The notes: a model not told the origin generated them from the letters alone. A stretch of 64,000 bases of DNA from Acidimicrobiia bacterium (GCA_947476745.1 CANJRG010000006.1:112001-176000); one strand, 5' to 3'; shown: positions 1 through 11,229, counted from the stretch's first letter. Numbers and translations: made by a program.

Positions 1-417
1 ATGGGCGGCACCATGCAGTTGATCCCCACCGTCGCCGCGCTGGTGTGCGACGGGCTGTTCGACCGGTTCCCGACGCTGAAGGTGGCCATCGTCGAGTCCG
101 GCGCCGGCTACGTGCAGTACCTGATGGACCGCCTCGACGAGAAGTACGCCCGCTTCCGTGCCTCGAGCCCGCTGAAGCGCAAGCCGAGCGACTACATCCG
201 CGAGAACTTCTACTTCGTGATGGACCCCACCGAGCGGTCCATCGACGCCCAGTGCGAGCTCGTGGGCGAGGACCACTTCCTGTGGGGCTCGGACTACCCC
301 CATGTCGATTCCCACCTTCGGGCCATCGACGAGGTCCGCGAGGCGCTCGCGCCGATGAGCGCGGCCCGACGCAACAAAGTGCTCGGCGGGAACGCCAAGC
401 GGCTGTTCGCGCTCTGA
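1..417 (+). CDS. Amidohydrolase family 2 protein, C-terminal part
   Basis: The frame is open from the first base of the window, so this is the C-terminal end of a longer gene; the ATG at base 1 need not be the true start. Residues such as VAIVESGAGYVQYLMDRLDE, ENFYFVMDP and the late FLWGSDYPHVDSH segment are typical of the TIM-barrel amidohydrolase-2 family (metal-dependent hydrolases or decarboxylases related to ACMS decarboxylase). In that family the Asp of GSDYPH is a catalytic metal ligand. The substrate cannot be told. It ends in TGA at 415-417, and a short GC-rich inverted repeat (GGGC/GCCC, about 430-446) follows. Confidence 0.8.
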   Translation: MGGTMQLIPTVAALVCDGLFDRFPTLKVAIVESGAGYVQYLMDRLDEKYARFRASSPLKRKPSDYIRENFYFVMDPTERSIDAQCELVGEDHFLWGSDYPHVDSHLRAIDEVREALAPMSAARRNKVLGGNAKRLFAL

Positions 418-521
418 CCAGCGACGAACGGGCGGGACGCCCGATGGTCCTCGCCGGCTAACTGTGCTAGCAAAAATTGGTGCTGTCACAATCACCAAAA
501 GAGGCGGCATACTGACTCTGC

Positions 522-3020
522 GTGGCAACGTTCGACCCAACCTTCCGCGCCGGGCGTCCCTCTGGGACGGACCGGGCCGATGACGATGAGATCCCGCGCG
601 CCCTGACCGGGGTGTGGGTCCCGACCCTCGCTGGGTTGGTGGCTGCTCTCCTCGTCGGCCGAGGTGCGACGATGTCGCCCATCCGGGCCCTGTTGTTGCA
701 GGCGCCGCTGGTGGCAGCGGCAGTTTTGTCCCTGCTGTTGTGGCGCTGGCAGCCCGCCCATCGGGCGATCTGGGCCTGGACCACGGCGGGTCTGGCGGCT
801 GCGACCGTTAGCGGGTTCCTGCTCCGTCTGCTCAGCACGGCCGACGGGACGGCGGGGCGTACCGCCGGATTCCTGCTCGCCGTACCGGCGGCCGCGGCCT
901 TCGGTGGCGCGGCGATGGTGTCGCTGCGGCGGCGCCGACTCCGGCTGCCCAAGGGCTGGGTGCTCGACGTGGCGGTGGCCCTTGCCACAGGGGGGACTGC
1001 GGCGGTGGTGCTGGCCGAGGTGGTCCTGCCCGAGGTGTCGGTGACCCCGATCTTGCTGGGTGGCGCACCGCTCGGGTCGGCAACCTGGCCCGTCGTGGCG
1101 GGCGTGGCGGTCGCGGTGGCCGTGGCGTTGGTGCTGGTGCAGCTGGTGGCGACCGGGGTCGCACGGGACCCGTTCTCCGTGTCCCTGGCGTTGGTGGCGG
1201 CGACCTACCCGGTGGTGCTGGTCGAGCAGGCCTTGGCCGTCAGCCACGGTTCGCCCTGGTCCTCGGCGGTGTTGCTCGATCCGGTCTGGCCGACCCTGGG
1301 CATCGCGGCGGTCGTGTCGGTGCTGGCCTGGCGATCGCAGGTCCCGCCGGGCCGACCGGTCCTGCCGGGTGCACCGCTCCGTGCGCCGGGCGCCCACCTC
1401 GGTGCCACGGGGACCTCGCAGCCCGGTGTCTTGGCTGCAGGGCCGGGGCCGGGCCGGTCGCTGACCGCGGTCGGTGCCGGGCCGCGTGCGGGCTGGTCGG
1501 TGACGGCGGGCTGTGTGGTGTTGGCCGCGGTGGTGCTGGTGTCCTTCGCCCGGTTCGATGGTCCACGGCCTGGGGTGGTCGTGACCGGTGCCGCGGTGAC
1601 CCTGGTACTGGGCCTGGTTCGGCTGGTGTCCTCCGGCCGGACCCTGGAGCACCTGGGCCGGACCGTGGCCGATGCCGACACCGACGAGGTGTCGGGCCTG
1701 CTGAACCGGCGCGCGGTGACCGATGCACTGGACTGGGCGTGCCGGCGTGGGCCGGGTGCGGTGCTGCTGATCGACGTCGACCGGTTCCGTGACGTGAACC
1801 AGTACCTCGGGCATCGCGCCGCCGACGATGTGTTGCGCCAGCTCGCCGAGCGGATCTCGGTCAATGCCACCGAGCTGGAGATGGCGGGACGTCTGGGGGC
1901 CGACGAGTTCGTGCTGATCTGCCCGACCGCCGGGGTGGCCGAGGCCATGGCCCGGGCCCGGCAGATCCGCAGCCTGGCGGAGTTCCCCTTCAGCGTCGGC
2001 GAGGACGCCGTCCGGCTCGACATCAGCATCGGCGTGGCGGTGTGGCCGGAGCACTCCGGACCGGCCGCCGACCCCGGGCCCGCCGGACAGGTCTGGTGGG
2101 CCGGGCACACCGCCCCAGCCGACGGGCTGCTGAGCCATGCGCACGAGGCCCGTCGTCTGGCTCGTGAGCGGGGGACCGCCATCGAACGGTGGGATCCCGA
2201 GCGTGACCTCGTCGGGGCCCGTCGCCTCGCCCTGGCCGATTCGCTGCGCCGTTCGGTGCGTCAGGAGGAGCTGCAGCTGTGGTACCAGCCGAAGGTCGAC
2301 ACCCGTAGCGGTGCGGTGGTCGGGGTCGAGGCGTTGGCCCGGTGGCGTCATGAGGGCGAGATGGTCCCGCCTGACCTGTTCATCGCCATGGCCGAGGAAG
2401 CCGGCCTGATCACCGACCTGACCCGATCGCTGCTCGAGCAGGCGTTGGCCCAGCTCGCGTCCTGGGACGAGGCCGGCCTGACCCTGTCGATGGCGGTGAA
2501 CCTGTCGCCGCGCAACCTGCTCGACCCGGCGCTGCCACGGCGGGTGGCCCGGATGCTGGAGCGCTACGGGGTGGAGCCCCGCCGGTTGGTCCTGGAGATC
2601 ACCGAGACCACGCTGATGCCCGACCAGCCTCGGGTCGTCGCGGCGATGGAGCGGTTGCGTCAGCTGGGCGTGCGTTTGTCGATCGACGACTACGGCACCG
2701 GGCATGCCGCCCTGACCTATCTCCGTGACTTCGCGGTGGACGAGCTGAAGCTCGACCGTAGTTACGTGGCGGCCATGGTCGAGGACGAGCGCACCATGGC
2801 CATCGTGCGTTCGACGGTGTCGATGGGCAGCCAGCTCGGCCTCGACGTGGTAGCCGAGGGCGTGGAGCGGCCAGACCAGGTCGACGCCCTCACCGCCTGT
2901 GGCTGCCACCTGATCCAGGGGTACCTGCTGTGCCCGCCCCGGCCGGCCGAGGAGCTCACGGCGTGGCTGCAGGCCCGCCCGGCGCCGACGCCGGCGACGC
3001 GTCGCCCGGTCCACCGGTAA
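522..3020 (+). CDS. Membrane-bound GGDEF-EAL c-di-GMP turnover protein
   Basis: A protein of 832 residues starting at GTG. The first ~370 residues hold several hydrophobic segments and a Pro/Gly-rich linker. A GGDEF domain follows (about 380-520) with signature GADEF near residue 458, then an EAL domain (about 570-820). The EAL half keeps the residues needed for c-di-GMP hydrolysis: EALARWR (about 602), NLSPRNLL, EITETTL, the DDYGTG loop, ELKLDRSYV, AEGVE and QGYLL. It is therefore probably an active phosphodiesterase. The GADEF variant makes cyclase activity uncertain. It lies 13 nt upstream of rapZ, so the two may be cotranscribed. No clear sensory domain beyond the membrane region is recognised. 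Confidence 0.9.
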   Translation: MATFDPTFRAGRPSGTDRADDDEIPRALTGVWVPTLAGLVAALLVGRGATMSPIRALLLQAPLVAAAVLSLLLWRWQPAHRAIWAWTTAGLAAATVSGFLLRLLSTADGTAGRTAGFLLAVPAAAAFGGAAMVSLRRRRLRLPKGWVLDVAVALATGGTAAVVLAEVVLPEVSVTPILLGGAPLGSATWPVVAGVAVAVAVALVLVQLVATGVARDPFSVSLALVAATYPVVLVEQALAVSHGSPWSSAVLLDPVWPTLGIAAVVSVLAWRSQVPPGRPVLPGAPLRAPGAHLGATGTSQPGVLAAGPGPGRSLTAVGAGPRAGWSVTAGCVVLAAVVLVSFARFDGPRPGVVVTGAAVTLVLGLVRLVSSGRTLEHLGRTVADADTDEVSGLLNRRAVTDALDWACRRGPGAVLLIDVDRFRDVNQYLGHRAADDVLRQLAERISVNATELEMAGRLGADEFVLICPTAGVAEAMARARQIRSLAEFPFSVGEDAVRLDISIGVAVWPEHSGPAADPGPAGQVWWAGHTAPADGLLSHAHEARRLARERGTAIERWDPERDLVGARRLALADSLRRSVRQEELQLWYQPKVDTRSGAVVGVEALARWRHEGEMVPPDLFIAMAEEAGLITDLTRSLLEQALAQLASWDEAGLTLSMAVNLSPRNLLDPALPRRVARMLERYGVEPRRLVLEITETTLMPDQPRVVAAMERLRQLGVRLSIDDYGTGHAALTYLRDFAVDELKLDRSYVAAMVEDERTMAIVRSTVSMGSQLGLDVVAEGVERPDQVDALTACGCHLIQGYLLCPPRPAEELTAWLQARPAPTPATRRPVHR

Positions 3021-3033
3021 CCTTGGCGGCTGC

Positions 3034-4972
<1,939 letters not shown>

Positions 4973-4973
<1 letters not shown>

Positions 4974-6115
4974 TGGCGGTCTTCGGCGTTCCCGCGCTGG
5001 AGGACCTCGGGCCGGTCGCCGGCAAGAACGTGCTGGTCCGGGTGGATTTCAACGTCCCCCTGAAGGATGGCGTCATCACCGACGACCTGCGCATCCGGGC
5101 TGCGCTGCCCACCCTGCAGTGGCTGCAGCAGCAGGGCGCGACCCGGGTCGTGGCCTGCTCGCACCTGGGCCGGCCCAAGGGCAAGCCTGATGCGGCCTAC
5201 TCGATGGACCCGGTGCGGGCGCACCTGGCGTCGGTGGCGCCGGGTGTCGAGCTGCTCGAGAACCTGCGTTTCGACGCGGGGGAGGAGGGGAACGACCCGG
5301 CGTTCGTGGACCGGATGGTCGAGGGTTTCGATCTCTACGTGAACGACGCGTTCGGGGCGTCGCACCGGGCCCATGCGTCGATCGTCGGGCCGCCGGCCCG
5401 GGGGTTGCCGTCGGCGGCCGGGCGGCTGCTGGCACGCGAGATCGAGGTGTTGCTCGGGGTGCGCGAGCACCCGGACCGGCCGTTCGTGGCCATCCTCGGT
5501 GGGTCGAAGGTGAGCGACAAGCTCGGGGTGATCGGGGCGCTGCTCGACGTGTGCGACACGCTGATCATCGGTGGGGCGATGTGTTTCACGTTCTTCCGGG
5601 CGATGGGTCGCAGCACCGGTTCGTCGCTGGTCGAGCCCGATCAGATCGACGTGTGCAAGGCGTTGCTGGCCAAGGCCGGCGACCGCCTGGTGCTGCCGGA
5701 GGACATCACCGCGCTGGGGCCGGGCGGGAAGCTGTTCGATCCCGCGGCGGGTGGCGAGGTCCGCCAGACCGGTCGGGCCTTGCCCGAGGGCTGGATGGGC
5801 GTCGACATCGGGCCGGGTGCAGCGGCGGCGTTCGGCGATATCATCGGCGAGGCCCGTATGGTGCTGTGGAACGGGCCGATGGGGGCCTTCGAGGACGGTC
5901 GTTTCGTCGCGGGGACGCGCTACGTCGCCGAGGCGGTTGCGGCATGTCGCGGGTTCACGGTGGTCGGTGGCGGCGATTCGGCGGCGGCGGTGGCGCAGTT
6001 CGGCCTCGACGACCAGATCGACCACGTGTCCACCGGCGGTGGCGCCAGCCTGGAGCTGATCGAGCAGGGCGACCTGCCCGGTCTCGAGGCGTTGCGTGGC
6101 GCGGTCAACGCCTGA
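4973..6115 (+). CDS. pgk: Phosphoglycerate kinase
   Basis: A protein of 380 residues. It shows the substrate-binding segments RVDFNVPL, DDLRIRAALPT and SHLGRPKG, the LGGSKVSDK motif, and the nucleotide-site NGPMGAFE and GGGDSAAA segments. The ATG shares its A with the gap stop codon. It transfers phosphate from 1,3-bisphosphoglycerate to ADP. Length is slightly below the common ~395 residues without loss of a recognised motif. Confidence 0.97.
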
Positions 6116-6128
6116 ACCACTGCGGTGC

Positions 6129-6159
6129 GGCCCGGTCGACGTCATCGTAGGACCGGGCC
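6129..6159 (+). terminator. Hairpin after pgk, possible terminator
   Basis: GGCCCGGTC (6129-6137) and GACCGGGCC (6151-6159) form a perfect 9-bp stem with a 13-nt loop, starting 14 nt after the pgk stop. No T-run follows, as is common in high-GC actinobacteria. Confidence 0.5.
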
Positions 6160-6380
6160 CACCCACTGTCACCGCCCGGCCGACGTCTACCACCCGGGGC
6201 GAATTCGCCGCCCGGCCCGAATTCGGCCTCCGCGCCGCTTTCGCCGGGTCTGACCTGGTTGTTCGTTGCGGCGAATCGACGTCGAATCGCTCCGACGGGC
6301 GAATTCGCTGACCTCGATCCTCCCGTCATGTTTTCTAAGCAAGCGGCCGGGCCCGGCCGGTCGAACCTCAAGGAAGTCGC
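6160..6380 (+). other. pgk-tpiA intergenic region with GAATTC palindromes
   Basis: There is no gene in this spacer. It holds a perfect 12-bp palindrome GGCGAATTCGCC (6198-6209), a second GCGAATTCGC (6299-6308), and between them the related GGCGAATCGACGTCGAATCGC stretch around 6270-6291. The repeats suggest an operator or structured leader for tpiA. A GGAAG ribosome binding site lies just before the tpiA ATG. Confidence 0.4.
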
Positions 6381-7154
6381 ATGCGCAAGCCCCTGATCAG
6401 CGGCAACTGGAAGATGCACCACAACCACTTCGACGCCATCACCCTGGTGCAGAAGCTCGGTTACGCCATCGACAAGGACGACGTCGAGGCTGTCGACGTG
6501 TCGGTGCATCCGCCGTTCACCGATCTGCGGTCGGTGCAGACCGTGATCGAGGCCGACAAGATCCCCCTCATCCTCGGCGCCCAGAATTGCCATTGGGAGG
6601 ACAAGGGCGCCTTCACCGGCGAGGTGTCGCCGGCGATGCTGGCCAAGCTGAACGTCAGCTACGTGATCGTCGGCCATTCGGAGCGCCGCGAGCTGTTCGG
6701 CGAGACCGATGAGGACGTCAACCGCAAGGTCAAGGCTGTCCTCACGCACGGGATGACCCCGATCATGTGCTGCGGCGAGACGTTGGAGGAGCGTGAGAGC
6801 GGCGCCACCGACACCAAGGTCGTCGGTCAGGTGAAAGCCGGGCTGGACGGGCTCGACGGGGCCACGGTGGCCGGCGTGGTCGTCGCCTACGAGCCGATCT
6901 GGGCCATCGGCACCGGCCGCACGGCCAGCGCGGAGGACGCCCAGGCGGTGTGCGGCCTGATCCGGCGGACCATCGCCGACACGTTCGGGCAGGCCGCCGC
7001 GGATGGCGTGCGCATCCAGTACGGCGGGTCGGTCAAGCCCGACAACGCCAAGGAACTGATGGGACAGCCCGACATCGACGGGGCACTGGTCGGCGGGGCG
7101 AGCCTCGAGTCCGAGCCCTTCGCCGGCATCGTGCAGTACCGGCTGAAGGACTGA
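6381..7154 (+). CDS. tpiA: Triosephosphate isomerase
   Basis: A protein of 257 residues. Family signatures are all present: GNWKMHHNH near the N terminus with the active-site Lys, VGHSERRELFGE with the catalytic His, AYEPIWAIGTGRTAS with the catalytic Glu, and the phosphate-binding YGGSVKPDNA and GALVGGASLE. It interconverts dihydroxyacetone phosphate and glyceraldehyde 3-phosphate. A 265-nt spacer separates it from pgk, so it may have its own promoter. Confidence 0.97.
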   Translation: MRKPLISGNWKMHHNHFDAITLVQKLGYAIDKDDVEAVDVSVHPPFTDLRSVQTVIEADKIPLILGAQNCHWEDKGAFTGEVSPAMLAKLNVSYVIVGHSERRELFGETDEDVNRKVKAVLTHGMTPIMCCGETLEERESGATDTKVVGQVKAGLDGLDGATVAGVVVAYEPIWAIGTGRTASAEDAQAVCGLIRRTIADTFGQAAADGVRIQYGGSVKPDNAKELMGQPDIDGALVGGASLESEPFAGIVQYRLKD

Positions 7155-7225
7155 CGTCGGGCCGGCATCGGAGCTGTTCGGGCACGGTGTCGAGGGGTTG
7201 GCCGGCCGGGGGCTAGACTTCGCAT

Positions 7226-7459
7226 GTGATTTGGTTGATCATGCCCATCCAGGTGCTGTCCTCGTCGATGCTGCTGTTCCTGGTGTTGCTGCACTCGGGC
7301 AAGGGCGGGGGCATGTCCGACCTGTTGGGCGGTGGTAGCTCGGCCTCGGCTGCGGCGGGCTCGACCGTGATGGAACGCAACCTCGACCGGTTGACCATCG
7401 TCGTGGCGCTGACGTTCACTTTCTCGACCATCACACTGGGCCTCATCCTCGACGCCTGA
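7226..7459 (+). CDS. secG: Preprotein translocase subunit SecG
   Basis: A protein of 77 residues starting at GTG. Two membrane segments (about 5-22 and 55-75) flank the family loop HSGKGGGMSDLLGG. SecG is the small accessory subunit of the SecYEG channel. Its place after tpiA is the classical actinobacterial order. The ATG two bases upstream is followed directly by TGA, so GTG is the only workable start. Confidence 0.93.
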   Translation: MIWLIMPIQVLSSSMLLFLVLLHSGKGGGMSDLLGGGSSASAAAGSTVMERNLDRLTIVVALTFTFSTITLGLILDA

Positions 7460-7505
7460 TCCACCTTGTGGCTGCGGTCACAGCGGTGGCGGTAGCGTCG
7501 CCGTC

Positions 7506-9191
7506 ATGGGCACCATGGTCGAAGGCCAGCGAACGATCGATACCGCTACCGCGACGCACTATCACCAGCAGGGCTGGTGGCGGGATCGGACCCAGCTCGA
7601 CGATTTTCTCGACCAGGCTGCTGCTCATCCCGACCGGGTGGCGGTGGTCAGCGCCAAGCAGGGCAGCCCGCACCTCGAGCGACACACCTATGGTGAGCTC
7701 GAACGGCTGAGTCGGCGTTTCGCTGCGGCGTTCATCGGGCTGGGGGTTCAGCCGGGCGAGGTGGTGTCGGTCCAGCTGCCGAACTCGTGGGAGTTCCCGG
7801 CGCTGGTCTACGGGGCGCTGCGGGCGGGGGCGATCGTGAACCCGTTGGTGCCGATCTTCCGGCGGCGTGAGCTCACGTTCATCCTGAACCGGACCGAGAC
7901 CCGGGTGCTGGTGGTGATCGACCGCTACCGCGGGTTCGACCATGCCGCGATGGGCCTGGAGCTGGTCGGTGAGGTGCCGAGTCTGCAGCACGTGGTGGTG
8001 GTCGGCGATGCGCCGGACGGGGCGTCGAGCTTCGCCGAGGTGTTCTGCAACCGGGCCGACGAGGACGACCCGGCGCTGCTGGCCGAGCTCGAACGGCGGC
8101 GGCCCTCGGTGGAGGACCTCATCGAGATCCAGTTCACGTCGGGCACCACCGGCGAGCCGAAGGGCGTGATCCACAACCACAACACGGTGTATTCGGGTGG
8201 ACGGGCGGTGCGCGACGTGTACGGGCTGGGGTCCGACGACGTGTGCTTCATGGCCTCGACGCTGGCTCATCAGACCGGGTTCGGCTACGGGATGCTGGTG
8301 CCGCTGTCGTTGGGGATGAAGGTCGTCTACCAGGATGCGTGGCAGCCGGAGGAGGCGCTGGACCTGTTCTCCGCCGAGGGGGCGACCTGGACGGTGGGGG
8401 CGACGACGTTCGCCATGGACCTGATCGCCGCCCAGCAGCGGCAGCGGCGTGAGGTGCCGGGCTTCGAGCTGTTCATCTGCGGCGGGGCGGCGATCCCGCC
8501 CCATGTCGTGCACCAGACCCAGGAGTATCTCGGGGCGCAGCTGGTGGCGGTGTGGGGGATGACCGAGAACATGATCACCACCACGACGCGGCCCGGTGAC
8601 CCGGCCGAGCTGGTGGCCGACAGCGACGGGACGCCGGTCGACTGGATGGAGGTCCGCATCGTCGACGACTCGGGGGCCGAGGTGGGCGTTGACGGGGTGG
8701 GGGCATTGCAGTGCCGGGGTCCGAGCCAGGCGCTGGGCTACTTCAAGCGGCCCGACATCTATGCCGCGGCCAGCCCCGGCGACGGCTGGTTCGACACCGG
8801 CGACCTGGCTCGGCGCCGGGCCGACGGCGGCATCCGCATCGTCGGCCGCACCAAGGACCTGGTCATCCGCGGCGGCGAGAACATCCCTGTGGCGGAGATC
8901 GAGAACGTGTTGTTTACCCACCCGGCGGTGCTGGAGGTGGCGGTGGTGGGCATGCCCGACGACCGGCTCGGCGAACGGGCCTGCGCGGTGATCGTGCCGC
9001 GCGAACATGCGGTGGCGAACCCGCCCACCCTGGCCGAGCTGACCGCGTTCCTGGCCGAGGCCGGCATGGCCAAACAGTTCTGGCCCGAGCAGCTGCGGGT
9101 GGTCGAGGCGATGCCCAAGACGCCGTCGGGCAAGATCCAGAAATTTCAGCTCCGCCAGGAACTGGCAGGCGGGTCTGGCTCGCCCGCCTGA
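7506..9191 (+). CDS. AMP-dependent acyl-CoA synthetase/ligase
   Basis: A protein of 561 residues in the ANL superfamily. The phosphate-binding loop FTSGTTGEPKG is at about residue 209, with WGMTEN (A5-type), DGWFDTGDLA, the hinge GRTKDLVIRGGENIPVAEIE and the C-terminal catalytic Lys in PKTPSGKIQKFQL. It activates a carboxylic acid as acyl-AMP and transfers it to CoA. Substrate is unknown; overall it resembles cyclohexanecarboxylate- or fatty-acid-CoA ligases. It starts 46 nt after secG. Confidence 0.9.
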   Translation: MGTMVEGQRTIDTATATHYHQQGWWRDRTQLDDFLDQAAAHPDRVAVVSAKQGSPHLERHTYGELERLSRRFAAAFIGLGVQPGEVVSVQLPNSWEFPALVYGALRAGAIVNPLVPIFRRRELTFILNRTETRVLVVIDRYRGFDHAAMGLELVGEVPSLQHVVVVGDAPDGASSFAEVFCNRADEDDPALLAELERRRPSVEDLIEIQFTSGTTGEPKGVIHNHNTVYSGGRAVRDVYGLGSDDVCFMASTLAHQTGFGYGMLVPLSLGMKVVYQDAWQPEEALDLFSAEGATWTVGATTFAMDLIAAQQRQRREVPGFELFICGGAAIPPHVVHQTQEYLGAQLVAVWGMTENMITTTTRPGDPAELVADSDGTPVDWMEVRIVDDSGAEVGVDGVGALQCRGPSQALGYFKRPDIYAAASPGDGWFDTGDLARRRADGGIRIVGRTKDLVIRGGENIPVAEIENVLFTHPAVLEVAVVGMPDDRLGERACAVIVPREHAVANPPTLAELTAFLAEAGMAKQFWPEQLRVVEAMPKTPSGKIQKFQLRQELAGGSGSPA

Positions 9192-9325
9192 CGCGGCGGG
9201 TCCGGCCCGCAAGGGTCATGCAGACCTCGCCGGAACCGGCCCCTCGGGTCTGACCTGGCGGTCCCGCCCGGGCCGGAATCGGACCTGCATTCGCAATGGT
9301 GGATGCGGTAAGCTTTCCCGGCCTC

Positions 9326-9409
9326 GTCGGAGTGGCGGAATAGGCAGACGCGCTAGCTTGAGGGGCTAGTGTCCGCAAGGACGTGGGGGTTCAAGTCCCC
9401 CCTCCGACA
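9326..9409 (+). tRNA. tRNA-Leu (anticodon GAG)
   Basis: The acceptor strands GTCGGAG (9326-9332) and CTCCGAC (9402-9408) pair perfectly, with discriminator A at 9409 and CCA not encoded. The anticodon stem CTAGC/GCTAG encloses the loop TTGAGGG, giving GAG. A long variable arm (GTCCGCAAGGAC) marks it as class II, as leucine tRNAs are. The T arm is GGGGG-TTCAAGT-CCCCC. Its 3' part is the integration site of the element to the right. Confidence 0.96.
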
Positions 9410-9426
9410 CGCACCATAACCCCACG
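9389..9426. other. attL: tRNA 3' end plus left inverted repeat
   Basis: The tRNA T arm and acceptor strand run into GCA and then CCATAACCCCACG (9414-9426). The last 13 bases are the exact reverse complement of 60211-60223. The element must carry the TCCGACAC end so that the tRNA gene stays intact after integration. Confidence 0.8.
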
Positions 9427-11031
9427 GGGGAGAGCCTCTACGAGGACTCTCCCGTCGGGGTGGTAGGTGAGCGAGATTCCCAGTTCCTGGTAGAGCTCGT
9501 TGCGATCGGTCTCGTCGGCGTCGGCGAGCAGGGTGACGATGTCCTGGAGCGCTTCGACGAGTGCTCGGACCTGGGTCTTGTTGAGCTTGCCGCCGGGCAC
9601 GGAGCGCCCGAGTTGAGCCTGCAGCGTCTTGCGTTCGCGTTCGACTTCGGCGATCCATTTGATGAACGGTCCGAGCTCGGCGTCGGGCTCGTCGAGGGCG
9701 GCGCGGTACTTCCCAAGTCGGCGGTCGCAGTCGGCGATCTGGGCGGTGAGCTCGGCGTGGCGTTCGTCAGCTCGAGGGTCGGGCTCGTCGACGCTGGCGA
9801 GGGTCTGGATCGTCCGGTCGATGTCGGCGTGGAAGGCTTCGTGGAGGAACCGGTTGAGACCGTCGACCACGGCGGCTTCCTTGACGTAGATGCTCTTGGG
9901 GTGGTCGTCGCAGCCGGGGTAGTCCTCCGTGAACTTGCACCGGTAGTAGGCGCGGCCGTGGTTCCACTGGCCCTGCATGCGTCGCCCGCACTTGCCGCAG
10001 CGCATGAGGCCGGCGAGCTGGTAGTTCCGGCTCTGGGTCGGTGCCCGGCGGGTGCGGGTGTTCTGCCCAAAGATGAGCTGTGCAGTCTCGAACTGCTCGG
10101 TGGAGATCAGCGGGTCGTGGACCGGTTCCTGCGACCAGATCCACAGCGAGGTGTCGTTCCAGCGCATGCGGGTCTCGTGACCGAGGCTGACGTCGTCGAC
10201 GTCGATGAGCACCTCGTCCTTGCGCTGCTTGTTCCACACCTCGTAGCCCGTGTAGCGGGGGTTCTGGAGGATCGCTCGGATGGCGCTCTTGGCCCAGCGG
10301 CCTCGCCCGGTGGCGCGATGGGAGTTGCGGTCGGGGTCGTGCCCGGAGGGGGAGGCGATCCCGTCGCGGTTGAGGTCCTGCGCGATGAGGTGGAGCCCCT
10401 TGCCGGCGATGTACTCGGCGAAGATGCGTTGCACGACCGGCGCTGCGGCGGGGTCCGGGGCGAGCACACGGAGGCGCTGGCCGTTGGCGGCCTTGCCCGG
10501 GTGGGGGTGCGGGCCGGCGTCGGCGAGGAGGTACCCGTAGGGTGGCCGGCCGCCGAGGAACCGTCCCTCGATTGCTGCTTGGGATGCCATCGCGGTGCGG
10601 ACACGGGTCTTGATCCGTGAGCGCTCGCCCTTGCTCATCCCGCCGTAGAGCGACATGACCAGGTCGTGGGCTTCGGAGCCAGGGTCGACCGCGCCACCAA
10701 CCTCGGGCACCCACAGCTCGACGCCGTAGTGGACGAACACCGGGAAGGTGAGGCCGAACTGATTGCCGTAGAAGGCGCGTTGAGGCTCACCGATGACCAC
10801 GGCGTCGAAGCCGCGGTGGGGGTTCCGGAACGTGTCGAGCAGGCGTGCTGCCTCGGGTCGCCGCTTCCACGGCAACGATCGTGACTGGCCGATGTCGAAG
10901 AACTCCTCGACGATCTCGCCACCGGTTGGTTCGATGACCTGCCGGGAGCGTGCCAGCTGCCAGTTGCGGGAGGACTGGGGGTCTTGCTGGTCCTCCGTGC
11001 TCACCCGTCCGTAGAAGGCGAAGCGCTTCAT
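9391..11031 (-). CDS. Large serine recombinase (element integrase)
   Basis: A protein of 546 residues from ATG at 11031. The resolvase domain starts FAFYGRVSTEDQQDPQ, with the catalytic Ser in GRVST at about residue 11 and the conserved Arg-rich helix in KGERSRIKTRVRTAM. A recombinase domain follows, then a zinc ribbon (CGKCGRRMQG with YYRC and a second Cys) and a coiled coil near residues 440-500. It should catalyse integration and excision at tRNA-Leu. Its last codons (about GGGT and stop) lie inside the tRNA gene, so its C terminus depends on what lies beyond the att core. A longer reading frame runs upstream, but it overlaps another small gene and lacks recombinase sequence. Confidence 0.92.
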   Translation of the reverse strand: MKRFAFYGRVSTEDQQDPQSSRNWQLARSRQVIEPTGGEIVEEFFDIGQSRSLPWKRRPEAARLLDTFRNPHRGFDAVVIGEPQRAFYGNQFGLTFPVFVHYGVELWVPEVGGAVDPGSEAHDLVMSLYGGMSKGERSRIKTRVRTAMASQAAIEGRFLGGRPPYGYLLADAGPHPHPGKAANGQRLRVLAPDPAAAPVVQRIFAEYIAGKGLHLIAQDLNRDGIASPSGHDPDRNSHRATGRGRWAKSAIRAILQNPRYTGYEVWNKQRKDEVLIDVDDVSLGHETRMRWNDTSLWIWSQEPVHDPLISTEQFETAQLIFGQNTRTRRAPTQSRNYQLAGLMRCGKCGRRMQGQWNHGRAYYRCKFTEDYPGCDDHPKSIYVKEAAVVDGLNRFLHEAFHADIDRTIQTLASVDEPDPRADERHAELTAQIADCDRRLGKYRAALDEPDAELGPFIKWIAEVERERKTLQAQLGRSVPGGKLNKTQVRALVEALQDIVTLLADADETDRNELYQELGISLTYHPDGRVLVEALPRGVMVRVGGGT

Positions 11032-11036
11032 GATGG

Positions 11037-11210
11037 TCACGAGGCTATGCGGTCGGCGTCCGCGCCGCTGCCGGCCTCGTCGAGGGTCCGGGCGGCTGCC
11101 TTGCGCATGATGCGGAGCAGCACCCGAGCTGCGCCCGGACTGATCACGAAGTCGCCACCGTCGAACACGACCTCGACCGTCTCCCCTTGGCCGCTCCTGA
11201 GCACTTCCAT
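11037..11210 (-). CDS. Small protein of unknown function before the recombinase
   Basis: This is a 57-residue frame from ATG at 11210 to TGA at 11037-11039, ending 5 nt before the recombinase ATG, so it is probably cotranscribed. It begins MEVLRSGQGETVEVVFDGGD, then a helix-rich ISPGAARVLLRIMRKAA stretch. That could suit a small DNA-binding or recombination-directionality factor, but I do not recognise the family. No strong ribosome binding site precedes it. Confidence 0.55.
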   Translation of the reverse strand: MEVLRSGQGETVEVVFDGGDFVISPGAARVLLRIMRKAAARTLDEAGSGADADRIAS

Positions 11211-11229
11211 GACCAGGGAGAAGCGCGAC

